Shown here: positions 18,297 to 26,284 of the stretch, in pieces
Layout: each line of letters opens with the position of its first letter
Position numbering within the stretch: the stretch's first letter is position 1
DNA from: Streptomyces griseorubiginosus
GTDB taxonomy: Bacteria; Actinomycetota; Actinomycetes; Streptomycetales; Streptomycetaceae
Reading direction: 5' to 3'
Assembly: GCF_001514195.1 (NCBI RefSeq)
Contig: NZ_KQ948736.1
Span: forward strand, 563,328 to 627,327
DNA: 64,000 nucleotides
Program-made: the position numbers and the translations under genes
Notes under the pieces: generated by a model
Told to the model about the DNA's origin: nothing
The model's database searches: none
What the model saw: only the letters and a program-made list of their open reading frames with translations

Positions 18297-20266
18297 CACT
18301 GTCCCCCGTTCGCGGGTGTGGCGTACGACGTGCCGATCCACGCCTCGTCGATGCGCAGTCGCTTGTAGCGGGTGGTGTCGGTGGCGGCGGCCCAGGTGGA
18401 GGTGACCTCCAGGCGGACATGGCGGGCGTTGGCCGCGGTCAGGTCGATGCCCTGCACACCGCGGCGGCTCGGCAGCTGGCCGGTCTTCACTGGGCTGCCC
18501 CAGGTCGTGCCGTCGGCGCTCAGATACACCTTGTAGTCCTTGATCCGCGCCGACTGCTCGGTGTCCGAACGGACGTAGGCGACGGAGTCCTCGCGCTGGT
18601 TGAGCCCGAGGTACTGGACCTTCTTCGAGCTGCCGAGGTCGAAGGTGAGGTTGACGGGCAGGGTCTTGTCGTTGTCCCAGTAGGTGCGGTAGTCGCCGTC
18701 ACCGGCGGCCGAACCCGCGTGACCGCTCGCCGAGGCGCTCGCGCTCACCTTGACGCCGGTGAGGATGCCCTGGCGGCCGGCCGTGACGACCTTGAACACC
18801 GTGTCGTACGGGTCCCAGTTCCCGAGCCCGGAGAGAGTGAGCACGCCGCCCGACTGCGACCACGAAACCGCCGCGCCCGTACGGAGGTTGGTGGCCGAGG
18901 CGACGCGGTAGCCGTTGTCGCGGATGCGCAGCGTGCTGGTGCTGGGCGGGGTCAGGACGTGGATGTACTGGCGGTCGGGGTCGCTCCTGCTGATCGTGGT
19001 CACGCCGTGGGCGCCGTCGTTCCAGAAGCCCGGCTTGAGCCCGCCGTACAGGTAGCCGCCGCCCTCCGTACCGTGCAGCGACTCCCAGATGGGGTTGAGG
19101 TAGGAGTTCGCGAAGTTGTTGAACTCGGCCTGTTTGGCGGGGAACTTGCCGTTGACCTGGGCGGTCTCGGCCATCAGTGCCTTCACGGACGATCCGGCGT
19201 TGGTGACGAGGCGGCCGAGGGTGAGCATCTTGTCGACCGACGGATCGGTGCCGCCGTACCACCACGAGCCGGTGGAGGGCAGTTTGAAGTCGGCCTCGGT
19301 GAGGCGGGGTTGGGCCGTGTAGACGGCCTGCGGGTAGTCGTACGCCGGCGTCATCCCCGTCTTCTGCTCATTGCTGATCATGTCCATGATCGGCGTGTCC
19401 TCGTTGTTGTTGCTGAGCGTGTAGTCCGGGCGCTTCTCGTAGATCTGCCGGTAGAGGTCGCGGCTCTCCCAGTAGGCGTTGTCGTTGTCGATCCAGAAGC
19501 CGCCGAGGTCGGGGTAACGGTCCATGACCTCGAAGAAGTTGTCGTAACTGAACTGCCCGAAGCCGTCGTTGGTGGTCAGGTCGACGTTCTTGCCCTTGTA
19601 GGCGGAGTAGGCGGCCGAGTCGAGCCACTCGTGGCCGCCCTCGTCGTGCCACTGGGGGTCGTTGGTCATGTAGAGGATGACCTTCAGCCCCTTGGCCTTG
19701 GCGGCCCTGACCAGCTCACCCAGGAAGTCGCGTTGGGTGGAGCAGGAGCCGGGGATCTTCGACGGCCAGGTGCGGGCGTAACCGAGGCGGCTGTGGAAGG
19801 AGGCGAGGACGAGGTACTGCGTGTGCAGCTTCTGGGCCTCCTTCACCCAGTAGTCGGCGTTCCAGCCGCCGTTCGTGACGTCGTTCTCCCAGGCCGTGCA
19901 ACTGGTGTGGGCCGGTGCGGTGCGCAGGCCCCAGTGCAGGAAGAGACCGCCGACGGAGTCGCGCAGGAAGTCCTGGCGGGGGTTCTCGAGGTCGAGCGGC
20001 TGCACCGCCGTACGGCCGCAGTCCTGACCTCCCGAGACCCGCAGGGCGCCGCCAGAGGTGTGGTGACTGCCCGTCAGGCAGTCGCCCGTCGTGTCCTGGA
20101 GGCCCACGTCGAACGGGGAGCCGCCGGGCGGGAAGCGGACGTCGAAGACGGCGGCGACCTGGGACGGCTCCTGCAGGGCGGCCGGGTGGCTGAGTCCGAG
20201 GACGACGGCGACGACGAAGAGGACGATCGCCGCCGCTCGGGAATGTCTGGCTGTGGGGGGTTTCAA
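18296..20266 (-). CDS. Exported GH29-like glycosidase (alpha-L-fucosidase fold) with CBM32
   Basis: 656 residues from TTG 20266, with GAGGAG eight bases upstream. An N-terminal hydrophobic signal (AAAIVLFVVAVVLGLSH) is followed by a barrel that begins GLFLHWGLRTAP, the counterpart of the GH29 FGLFIHWG motif. GGFWIDNDNAYWE occupies the place of the nucleophile strand. A beta-sandwich follows, and then a discoidin-type F5/8C (CBM32) domain at about residues 515-645 (KVQYLGLNQREDSVAYVRSD and RHVRLEVTSTW). GH29 enzymes remove alpha-L-fucose with retention. The substitutions in the first motif are large, so the exact family is less sure than the fold. It is the third gene of the operon, 12 bases after the lyase-like gene. 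Confidence 0.72.
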   Translation of the reverse strand: MKPPTARHSRAAAIVLFVVAVVLGLSHPAALQEPSQVAAVFDVRFPPGGSPFDVGLQDTTGDCLTGSHHTSGGALRVSGGQDCGRTAVQPLDLENPRQDFLRDSVGGLFLHWGLRTAPAHTSCTAWENDVTNGGWNADYWVKEAQKLHTQYLVLASFHSRLGYARTWPSKIPGSCSTQRDFLGELVRAAKAKGLKVILYMTNDPQWHDEGGHEWLDSAAYSAYKGKNVDLTTNDGFGQFSYDNFFEVMDRYPDLGGFWIDNDNAYWESRDLYRQIYEKRPDYTLSNNNEDTPIMDMISNEQKTGMTPAYDYPQAVYTAQPRLTEADFKLPSTGSWWYGGTDPSVDKMLTLGRLVTNAGSSVKALMAETAQVNGKFPAKQAEFNNFANSYLNPIWESLHGTEGGGYLYGGLKPGFWNDGAHGVTTISRSDPDRQYIHVLTPPSTSTLRIRDNGYRVASATNLRTGAAVSWSQSGGVLTLSGLGNWDPYDTVFKVVTAGRQGILTGVKVSASASASGHAGSAAGDGDYRTYWDNDKTLPVNLTFDLGSSKKVQYLGLNQREDSVAYVRSDTEQSARIKDYKVYLSADGTTWGSPVKTGQLPSRRGVQGIDLTAANARHVRLEVTSTWAAATDTTRYKRLRIDEAWIGTSYATPANGGQ

Positions 20267-20278
20267 GGTGACGGCTCC

Positions 20279-21070
20279 TCAGACCAGTTGGTAGCCGCGG
20301 AGATTGCTGAGCAGCAAGTAGGTGTTCTGGAGGGAGCCGGAGGTGTCGCCGAGGGAGCGGTAGATGCCCCACTTCGGGCGGACCCGGTCGGCCAGGAAGG
20401 TGTCGACGCCGGTCTTCGACGCGTCGACGACGGCCGAGCCGGCGGACTTGAGGATCCAGCGGACCGAACCCGCCGAGCCGTCGCCGACCTTGATCTGGAA
20501 GTCGACGTCGGTCCACTTGTCGTGCAGCGGGTCCAGGTCGGTGCGGCCGACGAGGATGTCGTCGATGGCGAGCTTCAGCTCGATGGTCTGCCTGCCGTTC
20601 ACGCGGCGCAGGGACTGCACGACGATCGGCGAGGTGCCGCTGCCCGGCTGCTTCATCTGCATGATGTGGGTGAAGGTGGTGGTCGCCTTCAGGGAGCTCG
20701 GGATGTACATCGAGTAGGTGACCCGCCAGGTCTGGCCCTTCGTCCACTTCAGGTAGTTGCCGCCGCTGCCGTTGCGCAGCCCGGTGACCTCCTGGCGCTG
20801 GCGGTCGGTCGAGGTGTCGCGGTCGACGGTGTGCATGTCGAAGCGCCAGTTGTTGCCGGTGGCGTAGATGTGCGGCTGCCCGGCGGAGTGCGAGTCGGCG
20901 CGGTCGTCCTCGACCGTCTCGAAGGCGCCGAGGCCGTCGGCGCTCGCGGAGGGGGCCCACTTCTGCTGCCAGGAGGCGGCGTGGGCGGCGGTCGCCGTCG
21001 GCAGACCGGCCGCGGCCGCCGTGGCACCGCCGAGCGCGGCCCCCAGCAACACTCTTCTGGATGTGCTCAT
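20279..21070 (-). CDS. Tat-exported lyase-fold protein (heparin-lyase/PL-like)
   Basis: A 263-residue protein from ATG 21070, with GAGGTG ten bases upstream. The signal peptide MSTSRRVLLGAALGGATAAA has a twin-arginine motif. The mature part looks like the concanavalin-like jelly roll of the PF14099 polysaccharide-lyase group: YLKWTKGQTWRVTYSMYIPS, TTTFTHIMQMKQPGSG and KWTDVDFQIKVG. A GTG four codons upstream (21082) would overlap the GH105 gene; I prefer the ATG because the Tat motif follows it directly. In an operon with GH105, which needs a lyase-generated unsaturated uronide, a uronate-cleaving role fits well, but that is inferred from context. The substrate is unknown. Confidence 0.6.
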   Translation of the reverse strand: MSTSRRVLLGAALGGATAAAAGLPTATAAHAASWQQKWAPSASADGLGAFETVEDDRADSHSAGQPHIYATGNNWRFDMHTVDRDTSTDRQRQEVTGLRNGSGGNYLKWTKGQTWRVTYSMYIPSSLKATTTFTHIMQMKQPGSGTSPIVVQSLRRVNGRQTIELKLAIDDILVGRTDLDPLHDKWTDVDFQIKVGDGSAGSVRWILKSAGSAVVDASKTGVDTFLADRVRPKWGIYRSLGDTSGSLQNTYLLLSNLRGYQLV

Positions 21071-21074
21071 GACA

Positions 21075-22253
21075 TCAATCACCTCGCAGTTGTTCGTTCA
21101 TGATCAGGAAGGCGCCCAGGCCGTGGAAGTCGTTGGTGGCCCGGTCGCGAGCGATGTAGTACGCGTAGTCGCCGACGTTGGTGCCGATGGAGATGTCGGC
21201 GAGGTTCGTGCGCCCGTCGGAGCCGACCGAGAGCCGGGCGAGCACGCCCTGGTAGCCGCGGTGCGCGACGGCCTTGAAACGCTGGTCCAGATACCCCTGC
21301 TGAGCACCGCGCGAGAGGGCGTACGTGAACATGCTGGAGCAGGACGTCTCGGTCCAGTTGTCGCCGCGGGCACCCTTGTCGATCACCTGGAACCAGCGGC
21401 CGGTCGCCGGGTCCTGGTACTTCTCCAGACCCGCCGCCAGCCTGCGGAGGATGCCGAGCAGCTGGGCCCGGCGCGGGTGGTTCTGCGGGATGCCGTCCAG
21501 CACGTCGACGATCGCCATGGAGTACCAGCCGACCGCACGGCACCAGTGCTCGGGGGCCAGTCCGGTGCGCGGGTCGGCCCAGCCGGCGGTCTTCGACTCG
21601 TCGTAGGCGTGCTTGAGCAGTCCGTTCGCGACCTGGAGGTGGCTTCCGTAGACGGCGAGCTGCTTCGCGGCCTCGTCGTCGGTGGACGAGCTGTCGCCGA
21701 ACTCCTCTCCGTACTCGACGAGGAACGGGTTCACCATGTAGACGCCGTCCGCCCAGAGCTGGTGGGCGCGGCTCGCGGTGTCGGCGTGCCAGAAGCCGCC
21801 GTCGCTCGTGCGGGGGTAGCCGGCCAGGCGGTCGACGATCTTCTTCGCCGCCCTGCGGTAGCGGTCCTGGCCGGTCTCGTGGTGCAGGATCACCAGGAGC
21901 CGGCCGGCCTGCATGCTGTCGAGGCTGTTGAAGGACTGGCCGATCGAGCCGTCGCTCTTCACGAAGCGGTCGACGTAGTCCTTGATGTAGGTCAGGTAAC
22001 GGGTGTCATGGGTGCGCTCGTACGCGAGGTACTGGCCGTAGAGGTAGAGGCCGACCGGGTAGGACCAGCCGCCGATGCTGCTCGGCGTGTAGCGGGCCAT
22101 GGTCGACTCGACCATCGCCACGGACCAGTCGCGGTCCGGGGACGGGCCGGTCGGGGAGCCGGCGGTCGGGGGTGCGGCGGCCGGCACGGTGACCAGGGTC
22201 GCGGCGGCGAGTGCAAGGGTCGTCAGAGCCGTGCGCAGACGACGGCGTCTCAT
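21075..22253 (-). CDS. Exported GH105 unsaturated rhamnogalacturonyl hydrolase
   Basis: 392 residues from ATG 22253 behind GGGAGGA. A signal peptide (residues 1-26) precedes an alpha6/alpha6 barrel of the GH88/GH105 type: the catalytic-aspartate motif QLWADGVYMVNPFL (Asp169), GGFWHADTASRAHQ, and LAPEHWCRAVGWYSMAI. GH105 enzymes hydrate the double bond of the 4,5-unsaturated uronic acid left by polysaccharide lyases, releasing it from rhamnose or another sugar. Most GH105 proteins are cytoplasmic; this one carries a signal peptide. It is first in the leftward operon and overlaps or abuts the lyase-like gene, with the stop four bases before the next ATG. Confidence 0.85.
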   Translation of the reverse strand: MRRRRLRTALTTLALAAATLVTVPAAAPPTAGSPTGPSPDRDWSVAMVESTMARYTPSSIGGWSYPVGLYLYGQYLAYERTHDTRYLTYIKDYVDRFVKSDGSIGQSFNSLDSMQAGRLLVILHHETGQDRYRRAAKKIVDRLAGYPRTSDGGFWHADTASRAHQLWADGVYMVNPFLVEYGEEFGDSSSTDDEAAKQLAVYGSHLQVANGLLKHAYDESKTAGWADPRTGLAPEHWCRAVGWYSMAIVDVLDGIPQNHPRRAQLLGILRRLAAGLEKYQDPATGRWFQVIDKGARGDNWTETSCSSMFTYALSRGAQQGYLDQRFKAVAHRGYQGVLARLSVGSDGRTNLADISIGTNVGDYAYYIARDRATNDFHGLGAFLIMNEQLRGD

Positions 22254-22290
22254 GTTCCTCCCTCTCCGTGAGCCAGGAGACACGGGAAAC

Positions 22291-22323
22291 ATCGGATGAA
22301 AGATCGGATGGATTCATATCCAT
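22291..22323. promoter_or_regulatory. Operator-like repeats upstream of the GH105 operon
   Basis: ATCGGATG occurs twice as a direct repeat (22291-22298 and 22303-22310, 12 bp apart). The second copy runs into a perfect inverted repeat ATGGAT-TCAT-ATCCAT (22308-22323). A further TCGGATG lies near 22405-22411. The AT-rich cluster is 38-70 bases upstream of the GH105 start, where a LacI- or GntR-type sugar repressor would be expected. No regulator gene is adjacent. Confidence 0.45.
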
Positions 22324-22441
22324 GAACAGAGTTCAGGATTCCGCCCGATGGCGCGATCCAGAGTCGCGGCAGGACCGTCGGTGGTCAATGGTCTGTACCG
22401 AAGACGTCGGATGCATTTCCGGCCAATTTCAGCCATGACTC

Positions 22442-22459
22442 ACTGACCGGCGGGTCAGT
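22442..22459. promoter_or_regulatory. TetR-type operator-like palindrome before the aldo/keto reductase
   Basis: ACTGACC-GGCG-GGTCAGT is a perfect inverted repeat with a 4-base centre, 93 bases before the aldo/keto reductase start. The pattern TGACC...GGTCA is typical of TetR-family sites. No TetR gene lies in the window, so the regulator would act in trans. Confidence 0.45.
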
Positions 22460-22551
22460 TCGGACGGATTCTCCGGTCAGGAATGCATCACGGCTCGTGA
22501 TCGTTGACGATGGGAGTACCACCGTCCGACAACCGTAAGGATCAAGAGCTC

Positions 22552-23388
22552 GTGAGCAGCAAGGTCCCCCCGATCATCCTCAACAACGGCGTCGAGATGC
22601 CCCAGTTGGGCTTCGGCGTGTGGCAGGTGCCGGACGACGAGGCGGAGCGCGCGGTCAGCACGGCGTTGGAGGCCGGGTACCGCAGCATCGACACAGCGGC
22701 GATCTACGGCAATGAAGAGGGCACCGGCAAGGCCATCGCGGCTTCCGGGGTCCCCCGCGAGGACATCTTCGTCACCACCAAGCTCTGGAACAGCGACCAG
22801 GGCTACGACGCGACCCTGCGCGCCTTCGACACCTCGCTGGCCAAGCTCGGCCTGGACTACGTGGACCTGTACCTGATCCACTGGCCGACGCCCGCCCGCG
22901 ACCTGTACGTCGACAGCTACAAGGCGTTCGAGAAGCTGCACGCCGATGGCCGGATCAAGGCGATCGGTGTCTCCAACTTCGAGCCCGAGCACCTGCGGCG
23001 GCTGATCGACGAGACGTCCGTCGTGCCGGCCGTCGACCAGATCGAGCTGCACCCGCACCTCCAGCAGCGGGCCGCCCGCGAGTTCCACGCGGAGCAGGGC
23101 ATCGCCACCGAGGCCTGGTCGCCGCTCGGCTCCGGCAAGGGACTCCTGGAGGTCCCGGCGGTCGTGGCCATCGCCCAGAAGCACGACCGCACCCCGGCCC
23201 AGGTCGTGCTGCGCTGGCACCTCCAGCTCGGCAATGTCGTGATCCCGAAGTCCGTGACGCCGTCGCGGATCAAGGAGAACATCGAGGTCTTCGACTTCAG
23301 CCTGGACACCGAGGACCTGGCGGCGATCAGCGCGCTCAACGAGGACCGGCGCCTCGGCCCGGACCCGTCGACGTTCAACGCCGCCTGA
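22552..23388 (+). CDS. Aldo/keto reductase (2,5-diketo-D-gluconate reductase type)
   Basis: An NADPH-dependent carbonyl reductase of 278 residues with the whole AKR tetrad: Asp and Tyr in SIDTAAIYGNEEG, Lys in VTTKLWN, and His in YLIHWPTP. The coenzyme-binding block VVIPKSVTPSRIKENIEVFDFSL is at the C-terminus. I place the start at GTG 22552, with AAGGA ten bases upstream; an ATG at 22504 would add 16 atypical residues. A TetR-like palindrome precedes the gene. Substrate specificity cannot be told; the family reduces sugar-derived and xenobiotic aldehydes and ketones. Confidence 0.92.
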   Translation: MSSKVPPIILNNGVEMPQLGFGVWQVPDDEAERAVSTALEAGYRSIDTAAIYGNEEGTGKAIAASGVPREDIFVTTKLWNSDQGYDATLRAFDTSLAKLGLDYVDLYLIHWPTPARDLYVDSYKAFEKLHADGRIKAIGVSNFEPEHLRRLIDETSVVPAVDQIELHPHLQQRAAREFHAEQGIATEAWSPLGSGKGLLEVPAVVAIAQKHDRTPAQVVLRWHLQLGNVVIPKSVTPSRIKENIEVFDFSLDTEDLAAISALNEDRRLGPDPSTFNAA

Positions 23389-23402
23389 CGCACCAGCGCT
23401 TC

Positions 23403-23444
23403 GGCCGGCGGTGGGCCTCCCGTATCGGGGACCCACCGCCGGCC
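23403..23444. terminator. Bidirectional terminator between AKR and SDR genes
   Basis: GGCCGGCGGTGGG at 23403-23415 pairs perfectly over 13 bases with CCCACCGCCGGCC at 23432-23444, with a 16-base loop. It lies 14 bases after the aldo/keto reductase stop and downstream of the convergent SDR gene, so it can serve both strands. Confidence 0.75.
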
Positions 23445-23451
23445 GTCGTGT

Positions 23452-23514
23452 GTCCGGCGCCGGCCGTCGTCTGTCCGGCGCCGATCGTCGTGGGTCCGGC
23501 GCCGGCCGTCAGAC
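23452..23514. repeat. Three 21-bp tandem repeats at the SDR 3' end
   Basis: Units starting GTCCGGCGCCGG at 23452, 23473 and 23494, each 21 bp and differing at two to five positions. The third copy enters the last codons and stop of the SDR gene at 23509. Each unit contains the palindrome GGCGCC. The array directly follows the terminator. Confidence 0.7.
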
Positions 23515-24210
23515 GGGCTGCCCGACGGGCCGTACGACGACGGTGTTGATGTCGACGCCCTCCGGCTGCCGTACGGCCCACACCACCGAGTCGGCGATCT
23601 GGTCGGCGGTGAGCAGGTGACCGGGCGGCAGGCTGCCGTAGCTGTCCCAGAACGGCGTCTCCACGCGCCCCGGGGCGACCAGGGTGACCCCGACACCGAA
23701 CTCCGTGACCTCGCGCCGGGCGTTCTCGGCGAGCCCGGTCACCGCCCACTTCGTGGCGCCGTAGATGTTGCCGGGCCCGTGCACGAACCCGGCCACGCTG
23801 CCGATCAGCACGATCCGGCCGCGGGTCTCCTTGAGCGCGTCGATGGAGGCCCGGATGAGCAGGGCGGGGCCGAGGACGTTGGTCAGCACCATCTCGCTCC
23901 AGCCCGCCGGGTCCCCCGCGGCCACGGTGTCGTGCGTGGCGAAGCCGGCGTTGGCGACGACCGTGTCCAGTCGCCCGAACTCCTTGAGCGTGCCGTCGAC
24001 GGCCGCCTGCACGTCGGCGTACTCGCCCGCGTTGCCGACGAACGTCAACAGACCCTCGGGGTTGCCGAGTTCCTCGGCGAAGGCGCGCAGCCGCGGCTCA
24101 CCGCGGCCGGTGACGGCCACCTTGTGCCCCGCGTCGAGCAGTTGCCGTGCGACCGCGGCGCCGATACCGCTGCCACCGCCGGTGATGAGTGCGACCGGTG
24201 CGTCGGACAT
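23509..24210 (-). CDS. Short-chain dehydrogenase/reductase
   Basis: A classical SDR of 233 residues. The Rossmann motif ALITGGGSGIGAAVARQL is at the N-terminus and NAG is at about residue 87 (VVANAGFATHD). The catalytic Ser is in VLIGSVAGF, and Tyr and Lys are in IYGATKWAVTG. The C-terminal substrate loop is short. It resembles oxidoreductases of the YdfG/SDR type of unknown substrate. It is convergent with the aldo/keto reductase and separated from it by a strong hairpin. No dedicated regulator is visible. Confidence 0.9.
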   Translation of the reverse strand: MSDAPVALITGGGSGIGAAVARQLLDAGHKVAVTGRGEPRLRAFAEELGNPEGLLTFVGNAGEYADVQAAVDGTLKEFGRLDTVVANAGFATHDTVAAGDPAGWSEMVLTNVLGPALLIRASIDALKETRGRIVLIGSVAGFVHGPGNIYGATKWAVTGLAENARREVTEFGVGVTLVAPGRVETPFWDSYGSLPPGHLLTADQIADSVVWAVRQPEGVDINTVVVRPVGQPV

Positions 24211-24346
24211 GGTTTCCCCCTGTGTTCCGCTGTGCTCTCGTGGATGGCAGGGAGTACATCAGTTGGAGCGTTCTCGAAGTCAAGTGCCGTGAGCCCGACG
24301 GCAGTCGGGCTCGCCGGTGCGGCGTCGGCCGCGAGGTTTCCGTGCC

Positions 24347-25240
24347 TCAGCCGGTCCGCACGGCGGTGTGCACGGTGTGCGCGGCGAGCAGGAAGACGTC
24401 CCCCCGCCGATGCACGCTCGCCGCGTCCTCGGGGTCGAGCAGCCGGTCGAGGGTCTCCCGGTCGTCCGGCGCCAGCTGATCGGCGAACACCTCCCGCAGC
24501 CGCCCCAGCGACGCGGCGATGTAGGCCCGGGCCCGATCCGTCGTCGGCGCCGGAAGATCCAGCAGGAAACTCCGGGTCCCCGTGTGCCGAAGCCCCGCGG
24601 CGGCCATCAGCGCGGGCCAGTCCTCGGTCTCGGCCACGGAGTCGGCCAGCCCCGCCCGCATCTCGGTGAACCACTCCTCCTCCAGGGCGTCGAGCCGCGC
24701 CTGGAGCCCCGGCCGCCCGATCCCGAGGTCCCGGGGCAGGAAGCGGGCGGGCAGACCGCCCTCCATCAGCGCCAGGGTGCCCCCGCGCACCAGCCGGGCG
24801 GCGAACGCGGCGATCCCGGCCCGCTGGTCCCCCAGGTGGTGCAGGCTCCGGCTGGCCCACAGCAGGTCGACGGGGTAGTCCAAGTCGTCGAGGACCCCGG
24901 GGAGTTCACCGGTGAGGGTGCCGAAGCGGTCGGCGAGACCGAGCCGCGCGGCCCGCGCCGAGGCCCGCTCCAGCAAGGGCTCGGCCGCGTCGACGGCGAC
25001 GACCCGGGCCCCGGGGAACGCCTCCGCGAGCAGACAGGAGAGCACTCCGGGCCCGCTTCCCGCGTCGACGATCAGCCCCGGTTCGGTCTGCTTGTGGCCG
25101 AGCCAGGCGAGGGCCCGCTCGTACAGGGGTGTGAACAGTTCCGCCTGGGTCTCCAGGTGCTCGGCCATCCTGGACCAGTCGATGTCGGTGTGCTGGTGAC
25201 CGTGGTGGTGGTCCTGGTCGTGGTTGTGGTGGTGCGCCAT
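24347..25240 (-). CDS. SAM-dependent methyltransferase with histidine-rich N-terminus
   Basis: A class I methyltransferase of 297 residues. Motif I is LIVDAGSGPGVLSCLLAEAF and the motif II region is VVAVDAAEPLLERA; the post-motif reads LLWASRSLHHLGD. The first 17 residues (MAHHHNHDQDHHHGHQH) contain nine histidines, which suggests metal binding or a metal-responsive role; this is not part of the catalytic fold. The C-terminal helical part (TEMRAGLADSVAETEDWPAL and following) would form the substrate lid. Its upstream neighbour is a divergent PhyH-type oxygenase. The methyl acceptor is unknown. Confidence 0.85.
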   Translation of the reverse strand: MAHHHNHDQDHHHGHQHTDIDWSRMAEHLETQAELFTPLYERALAWLGHKQTEPGLIVDAGSGPGVLSCLLAEAFPGARVVAVDAAEPLLERASARAARLGLADRFGTLTGELPGVLDDLDYPVDLLWASRSLHHLGDQRAGIAAFAARLVRGGTLALMEGGLPARFLPRDLGIGRPGLQARLDALEEEWFTEMRAGLADSVAETEDWPALMAAAGLRHTGTRSFLLDLPAPTTDRARAYIAASLGRLREVFADQLAPDDRETLDRLLDPEDAASVHRRGDVFLLAAHTVHTAVRTG

Positions 25241-25378
25241 GCCGTCAGCCTCTCCTCAGGATGCCGACAGCGTGCGCCGACGCACCGCACGGACGCCAGC
25301 GATGTTGCCGACACGGCAAAACGACGGCAGCGCGGACGCGGGGAAAAGGGGATGCGCCGGAGAGGCCGGTCCACCACC

Positions 25379-26164
25379 ATGACCCGCATGGACGACGAAC
25401 TGGTCGAGCGCTTCCTCGACGACGGATTCGTGAAGATCGAGGGCGCCTTCCCATCGCGCGTCGCCCAGCACTGCGCGTCACTGCTGTGGCGGGAGACGGG
25501 CTACGACCCCGAGGACCCGGCCTCCTGGAAGGACCCGGTGGTGCGGGTCCCCGGTATGGCCCAGGGCCCCTTCGCCGCGGCCGCCAACACCCCTGCCCTG
25601 CATACGGCGTTCGACCTGCTGGTGGGTGAGGACCGCTGGCAGTCCCGCTATTCGCTGGGCACGTTCCCGTTGCGGTTCCCGCACGCGGAGGAGCCGGACG
25701 ACGCCGGCTGGCACATCGAGGGAAGCTACCTCCCCGAGGGCGCGCAGCCGGGGATGTACCACACCAACCTCCGTTCCCGGGAGCGTGCGTTGCTGATGCT
25801 GTTCCTGTTCAGCGAGGTCACGGAGGAGGACGCCCCGACCCGCATCAGAGTGGGCTCCCATCTCGACGTACCGCCGGTCCTGGAGCCTTACGGCGAACAG
25901 GGCGCCTCCTTCCTGGAGTTGGGCCCGAAGGTGGACGAGGCATCGGCGCACCGCCCCCTCGCCCATGCCACCGGCAGCCCGGGGGACGTCTACCTCTGCC
26001 ACCCCTTCCTGGTGCACGCGGCCCAGCCCCACCACGGTACGAACCCCCGCTTCATGGCCCAGCCACCGCTGTTGCCGTCGGAGCGGTGCGAGGTGCACCG
26101 CCCCGACGGCGACTACTCGGCGGTGGAGCTGGCGATCCGCCGGGGCCTGGCCAAGGAGCACTGA
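25379..26164 (+). CDS. Phytanoyl-CoA dioxygenase (PhyH) family protein
   Basis: A non-heme Fe(II)/2-oxoglutarate oxygenase fold of 261 residues from ATG 25379 (a second ATG is at 25388). The facial triad is probably His and Glu in WHIEGSYLP, in place of the more common HxD, with the distal His in DVYLCHPFLVHAAQPHHG. The 2-oxoglutarate-binding arginine is likely that of HGTNPRFM. The family hydroxylates many small molecules, so the substrate is open. It is divergent from the methyltransferase gene. A dispersed GC-rich repeat follows its stop. Confidence 0.82.
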   Translation: MTRMDDELVERFLDDGFVKIEGAFPSRVAQHCASLLWRETGYDPEDPASWKDPVVRVPGMAQGPFAAAANTPALHTAFDLLVGEDRWQSRYSLGTFPLRFPHAEEPDDAGWHIEGSYLPEGAQPGMYHTNLRSRERALLMLFLFSEVTEEDAPTRIRVGSHLDVPPVLEPYGEQGASFLELGPKVDEASAHRPLAHATGSPGDVYLCHPFLVHAAQPHHGTNPRFMAQPPLLPSERCEVHRPDGDYSAVELAIRRGLAKEH

Positions 26165-26190
26165 CCAGACCCCGGTGGAGTTGATGTTCT

Positions 26191-26266
26191 CAGGGGCGCG
26201 GGACTGTATCGATCTGCGGCTCCGCCGCGGGGCGCGACCAGCCACGACGGACGGACAGCCGCAGTC
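26191..26266. repeat. Dispersed REP-like element, copy A
   Basis: CAGGGGCGCGGGACTGTATC and the following GATCTGCGGCTCCGCCGCGG, then GGCGCGACCAGCC, lie between the convergent PhyH and GH6 genes. The copy at 49031-49100 is nearly identical over about 60 bases, and the element shares GGGGCGCGGG and GCGCGACCAGCC with the shorter copies at 31606 and 53127. It is internally self-complementary (GCGGCTCCGCCGC). Confidence 0.65.
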
Positions 26267-26284
26267 CCACCGCACCCGGCGAAG

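Noticed and set aside
16035-18368. Open frame of 777 codons on the plus strand, antisense to the GH27-GH18 gene
   Set aside because: Frame open only because of high GC3 on the other strand; no start signal, no recognisable domains, low-complexity Gly/Val/Arg/Asp composition.
18419-21103. Open frame of 894 codons on the plus strand across the GH29-like and lyase-like genes
   Set aside because: Antisense shadow of two well-supported genes; crosses gene boundaries and has no domain.
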